A stretch of 64,000 bases of DNA from Nesterenkonia halotolerans (GTDB taxonomy: Bacteria > Actinomycetota > Actinomycetes > Actinomycetales > Micrococcaceae): assembly GCF_014874065.1 (NCBI RefSeq), contig NZ_JADBEE010000002.1, positions 248,001-312,000 of the forward strand. Reading direction: 5' to 3'. The position numbers were made by a program, and so were the translations under genes. Below, one piece after another: positions 59,601 through 64,000 of the stretch. Below the pieces are notes generated by a model that did not search any database, had not been told where the DNA came from, and worked only from the letters and a program-made list of their open reading frames with translations. Each line of letters starts with the position of its first letter. Positions within the stretch are counted from its first letter, which is position 1.

Positions 59601-61489
59601 TCAAAGGTGATCTCCTCGATCTTCCAGCTGGTCGCGCCCAGGGCGAAGACGTCGCCGATGCGTGATTCGTAGACCATCTCCTCATCGAGCTCACCCACCC
59701 GCCGCCCACCGGAGCGGGCCGAGCCGGAGTCCTCGCCCCCGGCGAGGTAGACCCCGAAGAGTCCCCGGTCGGGAATCGTGCCGCCGGAGGTGACCGCGAT
59801 CCGCTGGGCACCGGGCCGGCCGGAGACGGTGCCGGCGTCGCGGTCCCAGATGATCCGAGGCCGGAGCTCGGCGAAGCGGTCCGAGGGATACTTGCCCGCC
59901 AGCAGGTCCAGGGTCGCCTCATAGGCGGAGCGGGGCAGGGTGGCGAAGGGAGCGCTGCGGCGCAGGGTCTCGAACCAGGACTCCACGTCCAAGGTCTCCA
60001 TGGAGGACGCCGCGACGGTCTGCTGAGCCAGGATGTCCAGCGGATTGCGCGGGATGTGCAGCGCTTCGATCTGCCCCGCCAGCATCCGTTCGACGATGAC
60101 GGCGGTGCTCACCAGATCACCGCGGTGCTTCGGGAAGAACCAGCCCACCGAGACCTCACCGACCTGGTGGCCCGCGCGACCGATGCGCTGGAGTCCGGCG
60201 GAGACCGCGAAGGGCGCCTCCACCTGGATGACCAGATCCACCGCACCCATATCGATGCCGAGCTCCAGGGAGGAGGTGGCCACCACGCAGCGCAGCCGGC
60301 CCGACTTGAGTGCCTCCTCGGTGAGCTTGCGCTGTTCCTTGGAGACCGAGCCGTGGTGCGAGCGTGCGAGAGGATCCGGCTCTCCCGCTTCGGTCTGCTC
60401 CCCGTGGGCGGCGGCGACGTCGTCGTCGGTGGCATCCTGCCCGGCGGGAGGCTGACGTTCGGCCCAGATCTCATTGATCCGACCGGTGAGCTTCTCGGCC
60501 AGGCGGCGTGAGTTCACGAAGACGATGGTGGAGCGGTTCTCGGTGACCAGGTCCACGATTCGGTGCTCCACGTGCGGCCAGATGCTGGGCTGCAGGGGCT
60601 GGTCGCTGAGGAGCGCCTCATCCGGTGCGAAGTCCGCGAGCACCTCGGAGAGCACCTTCGGCTGGCCGTCGTCCGCGGAGTCCTCCGCCTCGTTCTTCTG
60701 CGAGCCGGGGGCGGCCGGGAACGGCGTCGCGCCCTGAGGCGGAGCGGTGCTGGGCGAGGCCAGGTCCTCCACCGGCACCGAGACGGTGATGTCCCACTTC
60801 TTCTCGGACTTCGGCGCGACGATCTCCACGGCCGCGGAGCCGCCCAGGAAGCGGGCCACCTCTTCGCGCGGCTCCACCGTGGCGGAGAGGCCGATCCGCT
60901 GGGCGGGGGTCTCGAGCAGGTTGTTGAGCCGTTCCAGGGAGACGGCGAGGTGGGCGCCGCGTTTCGTCCCGGCCAGCGCGTGGACCTCGTCGAGGATCAC
61001 GGTCTTGACCCCGGTCAGGGTGCTGCGCGCCTGGGAGGTCAGCATCAGGTAGAGCGACTCGGGGGTGGTGATCAGGATCTGTGGGGGCTTGCGGACCAGG
61101 TCGCGGCGTTCTTTGGGGGTGGAGTCGCCGGTGCGCACGCCCACGGTGATCTCTGCCGGCTCGGTGGCTGCGCCCTCGGCGGCGAGGCGCCGGGCGGTGT
61201 GCGCGATCCCGACGAGCGGGCTGCGCAGGTTGCGTTCGATGTCCACGCCGAGCGCTTTCAGCGGGGAGATGTAGAGCACCGAGGTGCCCTTGGTGGGGGC
61301 GGCGAAGAGCTGATCGATGGACCAGAGGAAGGCCGAGAGCGTCTTGCCGGATCCCGTGGGAGCGACCACCAGGGCGTTCTTGCCCTGGGCGACCGCGTTC
61401 CAGGCGCCGGCCTGAGCGGCGGTGGGCTGACCGAAGGAGGCTTGGAACCAGCGCCGGGTGGGCTCGGTGAACGGTTCCAGGGCGGTCAT
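56630..61489 (-). CDS. lhr: ATP-dependent helicase Lhr
   Basis: A 1619-residue Lhr-type superfamily 2 helicase, the long actinobacterial form. Motif I: VVAPTGSGKTLSAFLW. Motif II: LDEVHALAGTKRG. Motif III: SATVEPREEV. Motif VI: QRIGRAGHQVGEVS. The helicase core occupies about residues 1-560, with a spacer of acidic, Ala-rich sequence between the RecA domains (about 250-300). The winged-helix and Lhr-core follow, and the long C-terminal domain reaches 1619. DNA-damage-inducible 3'-5' helicase in mycobacteria. TAGAGT six bases upstream of ATG 61489 suggests a leaderless mRNA. Confidence 0.95.
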   Translation of the reverse strand: MTALEPFTEPTRRWFQASFGQPTAAQAGAWNAVAQGKNALVVAPTGSGKTLSAFLWSIDQLFAAPTKGTSVLYISPLKALGVDIERNLRSPLVGIAHTARRLAAEGAATEPAEITVGVRTGDSTPKERRDLVRKPPQILITTPESLYLMLTSQARSTLTGVKTVILDEVHALAGTKRGAHLAVSLERLNNLLETPAQRIGLSATVEPREEVARFLGGSAAVEIVAPKSEKKWDITVSVPVEDLASPSTAPPQGATPFPAAPGSQKNEAEDSADDGQPKVLSEVLADFAPDEALLSDQPLQPSIWPHVEHRIVDLVTENRSTIVFVNSRRLAEKLTGRINEIWAERQPPAGQDATDDDVAAAHGEQTEAGEPDPLARSHHGSVSKEQRKLTEEALKSGRLRCVVATSSLELGIDMGAVDLVIQVEAPFAVSAGLQRIGRAGHQVGEVSVGWFFPKHRGDLVSTAVIVERMLAGQIEALHIPRNPLDILAQQTVAASSMETLDVESWFETLRRSAPFATLPRSAYEATLDLLAGKYPSDRFAELRPRIIWDRDAGTVSGRPGAQRIAVTSGGTIPDRGLFGVYLAGGEDSGSARSGGRRVGELDEEMVYESRIGDVFALGATSWKIEEITFDRVLVSPAFGQPASLPFWRGDGFGRPAELGQALGRFTREVHAGAPEETAARLTSLGMDTWAQENLLRYFTEQQEAAGVLPSDTTLVVEQTRDELGDWRIVLLSPYGLQVHAPWALAVGERLHDRFGLDGSAMASDDGIVLRVPMMDEDPPGAELFAFDPDELEDLVTAQVSSSALFSGRFREAAARALLLPKQNPGQRTPLWQQRQRSSQLLEVASGYPDFPVIMEAMREVLQDVYDMPALLDLLRSISARKLKIVETTTPKPSPFAQSILFGYIAQFLYEGDSPLAERRAAALSVDPALLGELLGRVELREFLDAAIIADSEAYAQRLTPSRHVRGQEGVADLLRLLGPLTAEQLAARLEEGEPAKEHAEGLVSSQRAFKVMWRTGTSIAPGATGLAGTSATGTDHVEERYAAIEDASRLRDGLGTPIPVGIPYAFLDPVEDPLGDLVGRYARTHGPFLVEEAADELGLSRAVVADTLTRLVREHRVVEGLFRPDRELPVDARSGTVEYCDAEMLRRIRRRSLAALRAQVEPVSGAAYGQFLLEWQGISAARGKGSSSSGTAALAESLAQLSGAAAPASAWESFILPARVPDYRPAMLDELLAAGEFLAVGKGALSGHDGWLAFYPREDAAVLLNNQPGGTEDFTPTALQEAILEVLTRGGAWFIEPLHDQLDPGLTVSRETTKNALWELFWAGRVTPDSFSALRRFMSTGTTAHKKQPTPARPRHTSRRMALRQAAESHRSRVGAASGGFSGAGAGGRWQLVPSTSAEPTLAAHTRAEILLDRYGVVTRGSVMSEQQSGLGTTSKGGFAAVYKVLSAAEDSGQIRRGYFIEQLGAAQFTSSATIDQLRWIAERLEDAAEKTGEGKRQEAAVVLAATDPANPYGASLDWPELESSTHRPGRKAGAVVVLYRGDLALYMERGGRTMLLFTEDEAVMDLIARALVPTLRSAKTGRIAVERVNGERILTHPLGQLLRDAGFNSSPSGLRFAP

Positions 61490-61591
61490 GCTCCCACTCT
61501 AAATGGCGCCGGGGACATGGCCGGACGCAGGTGCCGGCGCAGACGCTGACGCGCGCGCCCGCGGTCCCACCCGGTGCCTCTTCCACATCCA

Positions 61592-61653
61592 TTGGGCGCA
61601 AATCGTCGGAATCCGCACCCGCCGAGGCTCCTATTCCGACGTTTTCTGCCCAA
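61592..61653. repeat. Imperfect inverted repeat (21-bp arms) upstream of lhr
   Basis: Left arm 61592-61612 and right arm 61633-61653 match at 18 of 21 positions when one is reversed (TTGGGC--AAA-CGTCGGAAT), separated by 20 bp. It is AT-richer than its surroundings and lies in the gap between lhr's start and the end of the oxidoreductase gene. It could be a terminator for the latter, an operator, or a degenerate small element. Confidence 0.6.
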
Positions 61654-61707
61654 TCGATGACGGTCATCGCTCGAGGTGCCCGCCCTGCGCACCGCACGGG
61701 CCAGCGC

Positions 61708-62403
61708 TCAGCGGGCGTAGTGCAGGATGTCCTCGCGGCGCAGCGGGCGGTTGAACAGCGGACCGTCGGGCTCCATGATCCGACCCGCCGCCAGTGACCC
61801 GACCGAGACCGGGTCGAACCCCATGCGGAACAGCAGCCCCATGACCAGGCCGCGGGCGGACTCGTCATCGCCGGCGACCGCCAGGGCCCGGCGACCGGAC
61901 AGGTCGGCACCGGGCCGGGCGGCGTCGTCGAAATCTGCGTGGGCGATATGGTTCAGCGCCTTGACCACCCGTGCCGCACCGAAGCGTCCGGCCAGCGCCA
62001 TCGAGGTGGGCAGCTGCTCATCCACCGCTGCCTGCAGCCACCCGGGGAGCAGCTCGTCCTGCCAGGTGTTGGTGGCATCGACGAGCACCGTGTTCGCGAC
62101 CCAGTCCGGATCCAGCTCGTCGAGCTCCTCCTGCGGCACCGCGAGGATGATGATGCCGCTGGAGTTCCGGGCACGCGCGGCGATGTCCTCGGCATGCACC
62201 GGCTGCGCGCCGGGGGCGTAGATCTTCAGGTGGTGCTGCAGCGCACGCGGGGGCCGGGTGGAGGCGATGTCCACGGCCACTCCGGCGCGCAGCAGGGTGC
62301 GGGCGAAAGCGGTTCCGGCCCGACCGGCGCCGAGGATCCCCACCACAGGTTCTTCGGGAGCGGCAGAGGAGGACGCGTCAGACGCCTTGGGGGACTCACT
62401 CAT
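61708..62403 (-). CDS. NADP oxidoreductase, coenzyme F420-dependent family
   Basis: A 231-residue Rossmann protein: VVGILGAGRAGTAFARTLLRAG is the dinucleotide loop, followed by IIILAVPQEELDEL and NTVLVDATNTW (the F420-dependent NADP reductase fold). The C-terminal part has FGAARVVKALNHIAHADFDD and AVAGDDESARGLV. It is often annotated as F420:NADP oxidoreductase-like; whether the organism makes F420 is not shown here. ATG 62403 overlaps the rlmH stop by 8 bp. Confidence 0.85.
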   Translation of the reverse strand: MSESPKASDASSSAAPEEPVVGILGAGRAGTAFARTLLRAGVAVDIASTRPPRALQHHLKIYAPGAQPVHAEDIAARARNSSGIIILAVPQEELDELDPDWVANTVLVDATNTWQDELLPGWLQAAVDEQLPTSMALAGRFGAARVVKALNHIAHADFDDAARPGADLSGRRALAVAGDDESARGLVMGLLFRMGFDPVSVGSLAAGRIMEPDGPLFNRPLRREDILHYAR

Positions 62404-62854
62404 GGTGGTAGGACCGCCCTGCTGAGATCTCCTGGGCGCGGTAGACCTGTTCGGCCAGCAGCATCCGCACCAGCTGATGCGGGAAGACCAGCTTGGACAG
62501 CGACCAGACGAGATCGGCGCGGTGCTGAAGCTGGTCGGTGACCCCATAGGCGCCTCCGATGATCGCGACGACGTGCGCCCCGTCATCGAAGCTGCCCTGC
62601 AGGTGGGCGGCAAAGCCAGGTGAGCTGATGTTCTTGCCGCGCTCATCGAGCAGGATCACGTGGTCCTTGGGCTTCAGGGCGGCAAGGATCCGTTCCGACT
62701 CCTCCTGGCGCGCGGCATCGTGTTCGCGGGAGGAGTGGGGGAGCAGCTTCCAGTCCAGGTCATAGGGCTTGCGCAGGCGCTTGGTGTAGCGCTCGATCCC
62801 TTCCACGGCCCACTTCTCATGCTTTTTGCCGACGGCCAGGGCGGTGATGCTCAT
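62396..62854 (-). CDS. rlmH: 23S rRNA (pseudouridine1915-N3)-methyltransferase RlmH
   Basis: A 152-residue SPOUT methyltransferase. LAVGKKHEKWAVEGIERYTKRL, HVILLDERGKNISSPGFA, IIGGAYGVTDQLQHRADLVWSLSKLVFPHQLVRMLLAEQVYRAQEI is the SPOUT knot, and YHHE is the near-invariant end. TAGTGT (62867-62862 on the minus strand) lies seven bases before ATG 62854: leaderless. It is divergent from the GNAT gene, 36 bp away. Confidence 0.96.
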   Translation of the reverse strand: MSITALAVGKKHEKWAVEGIERYTKRLRKPYDLDWKLLPHSSREHDAARQEESERILAALKPKDHVILLDERGKNISSPGFAAHLQGSFDDGAHVVAIIGGAYGVTDQLQHRADLVWSLSKLVFPHQLVRMLLAEQVYRAQEISAGRSYHHE

Positions 62855-62861
62855 ATGGGCG

Positions 62862-62883
62862 ACACTACCGGCAACCCTAGGAT
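62862..62883. promoter_or_regulatory. Back-to-back -10 boxes of two leaderless genes
   Basis: TAGTGT on the minus strand (62867-62862) serves rlmH; TAGGAT on the plus strand (62878-62883) serves the GNAT gene. Each is seven bases from its ATG, so the whole divergent promoter is only 36 bp between start codons. Confidence 0.65.
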
Positions 62884-62890
62884 GGAGCCC

Positions 62891-63445
62891 ATGTCTGCAC
62901 AGTTTCACATCGCCTCGCTGGCTCAGATGGACCCGGTCTCGCTCTATCGCGTGCTTCAGCTCAGAACCGACGTGTTCGTCGTGGAGCAGCAGTGCGCGTA
63001 CCCGGAGCTGGACGGGCGGGATCTGGAGCCAGGTGCTGTCATGGTATGGGCGGTAGACGCTCCTGAGCATCGAGCCGACGACGACGGCGCCCCCGCAAGT
63101 TCCGACGCTCAGGCCGCTGGCGCGGTGCTGGCCACCCTGCGGGTGCTGCACGAGCCGGAGGGGTTCCGGATCGGACGGGTGGTCGCCCGGGAGGAGGCGC
63201 GGGGGACCGGTGTGGCGCGTGAGCTGATGCAGCGCGGGCTGGAGTACTGCGCCGCGCAGTCACCGGAGAGCGCTGTGGTGCTGGACGCGCAGCAGCCGCT
63301 GGAGGGGTGGTACGGATCCTTCGGCTTCACCCGCACCGGGGAGCCGTTCCAGGAAGATGGCATTCCGCATGTGCCGATGCGCCGCGGGAGCTCAGATCTT
63401 CCGGCGGGGACCGGCGACGAGGGTGGCCAGCAGCAGGATCGATAG
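62891..63445 (+). CDS. GNAT family N-acetyltransferase (ElaA-like)
   Basis: A 184-residue acetyltransferase of the ElaA group. It opens LYRVLQLRTDVFVVEQQCAYPELDGRDLEP, and the acetyl-CoA loop is IGRVVAREEARGTGVARELMQ (V-x4-R-G-G/T-A pattern). GWYGSFGFTRTGEPFQEDGIPHVPM closes the family domain, followed by a polar tail. Substrate unknown. Its last 54 bp overlap the end of a small gene on the other strand. Confidence 0.9.
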   Translation: MSAQFHIASLAQMDPVSLYRVLQLRTDVFVVEQQCAYPELDGRDLEPGAVMVWAVDAPEHRADDDGAPASSDAQAAGAVLATLRVLHEPEGFRIGRVVAREEARGTGVARELMQRGLEYCAAQSPESAVVLDAQQPLEGWYGSFGFTRTGEPFQEDGIPHVPMRRGSSDLPAGTGDEGGQQQDR

Positions 63446-63598
63446 CCAGGCCAGCAGATACCACCCGCCGGTCAGACGCAGGTCCTGCGGCGCGAAGTAC
63501 ATCCACGCGATCAGCGGGACGCCCAGCGCGGCCATCACAGTCTGCCAGGTCGTCCAGAACCGGCCCTTCTGCTCACGCTCCGGGGTTTCTGTCGCCAC
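63392..63598 (-). CDS. Small two-span membrane protein
   Basis: A 68-residue protein with two hydrophobic helices (WQTVMAALGVPLIAWMYFA and WYLLAWLSILLLATLVAG), charged ends, and GTG start at 63598 behind GGAGGAG. Unrecognised. It overlaps the 3' end of the GNAT gene tail to tail by 54 bp; both look real. Confidence 0.7.
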   Translation of the reverse strand: MATETPEREQKGRFWTTWQTVMAALGVPLIAWMYFAPQDLRLTGGWYLLAWLSILLLATLVAGPRRKI

Positions 63599-63648
63599 GA
63601 AACTCCTCCATAGGTCTGCTGCAACAAATTCTTCAGCACCCTAACGTG

Positions 63649-64000
63649 TCAGCCGTTCGAGTCGCATCCGATGCCGTCGCCATCGGCGTCGAGACCGTGC
63701 ACGTCCGTGCCGATCACCCGGACGGCTGAGCTCAGGTCTCCGCAGTTGATGTCCGGCGGGTACACGGGGATGCAGGGCGTGTAGTTCGGATCGCAGTTGC
63801 CGGCCTGCTGCTCGGGTGCCGGAGCTGGGGCCGGGGCGGGTGCTGGGGCCTGCTCGGCGGCGCAGCCCTGCAGCGCCGTGGCATTGTCCGCAGCGATGTA
63901 GTCAGGCTCGCGGGAGTGGAAGTCATAGCCATCGCGGGAGTCATAGCGGGCCGTGGCGAGGCCTTCTTCGATCAAAGTCATGCCCGCGTCGGTGTCGCCG
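63649..64000 (-). CDS. Thermonuclease-like protein with C-terminal excalibur domain (5' end outside window)
   Basis: The frame is open to the right edge. The visible 5' part (MTLIEEGLATARYDSRDGYDFH...DNATALQ) resembles the end of a staphylococcal-nuclease fold. An (AP)n/PE linker follows. The last ~40 residues have two cysteines, and the end GLDADGDGIGCDSNG is the excalibur calcium-binding motif. Probably a secreted or cell-wall-bound nuclease. The codon at 63981 that reads ATG is internal. Confidence 0.75.
   Translation of the reverse strand, partial: GDTDAGMTLIEEGLATARYDSRDGYDFHSREPDYIAADNATALQGCAAEQAPAPAPAPAPAPEQQAGNCDPNYTPCIPVYPPDINCGDLSSAVRVIGTDVHGLDADGDGIGCDSNG

Overview
This window is chromosomal DNA from a high-GC Gram-positive bacterium. 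The signs are strong G/C third-position bias, GTG/TTG starts, a small 4.5S-type SRP RNA, HrcA/CIRCE control of groESL, a GuaB3 paralogue, a RamB-type regulator and many leaderless promoters. Gene content and the acidic, D/E-rich proteins fit Micrococcales, most likely Micrococcaceae of a Nesterenkonia/Arthrobacter kind. That assignment is inference. I see no prophage, insertion sequence, CRISPR array or rRNA.

Layout. 0-5.5 kb: a CPBP protease tail, groES-groEL behind two CIRCE operators, then guaB and guaB3 reading away. 5.5-9.6 kb: two nested palindromes, a large secreted ExeM/NucH-type nuclease, and a tiny Cys-rich protein behind a CsoR-like operator. 9.6-15.5 kb: tRNA-Ser, gluQ, an MDR oxidoreductase, a keto-acid decarboxylase, the SRP RNA and three small membrane-associated proteins. 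15.7-22.8 kb: isocitrate lyase followed by a malate synthase lacking its catalytic core, a glycine-betaine ABC operon, and a RamB-like regulator. 22.8-28 kb: a pxpA / pxpB-pxpC fusion / biotin carboxylase-BCCP / GntR cluster. 28-33.3 kb: FHA protein, spermidine-synthase-like protein, ABC exporter, SDR. 33.3-39.4 kb: an NRAMP-type transporter (YcsG-like), a DUF1445 protein (YcsI-like), an MFS transporter, a second shortened PxpB-PxpC fusion and a DUF368 protein. 39.7-45.6 kb: glycine riboswitch, gcvP, gcvT, sdaA. 46.9-49.5 kb: an AT-richer island with a 50-residue peptide gene, a histidine kinase and a divergent LuxR-type regulator. 49.5-64 kb: pdxK, membrane and lipoprotein genes, DedA, RluA, a VOC protein, lhr, an F420-type oxidoreductase, rlmH, GNAT, and a partial nuclease/excalibur gene.

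How the genes connect. A 15-bp dyad (GATTGTT-N-AACAATC) lies in front of pxpA and twice in front of the ycsG-ycsI pair. The ycsFGI-kipIA gene set, contiguous in Bacillus, therefore appears to be split into two loci sharing one operator, and the GntR regulator beside the first locus is the obvious candidate repressor. gcvP-gcvT-sdaA forms a glycine-sensing catabolic operon without gcvH. aceA and the RamB-like regulator probably belong to one acetate circuit.

The most novel candidate is the peptide/kinase/regulator unit at 48388-49477 (with the kinase at 47176-48354). A promoter drives a 50-aa one-span peptide with a C-terminal Cys-X8-Cys, and the same strand continues into a multi-span histidine kinase, the gene order of peptide-pheromone systems. 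Two genes (38458 and 52263) also appear to start at ATC codons behind good Shine-Dalgarno sequences.
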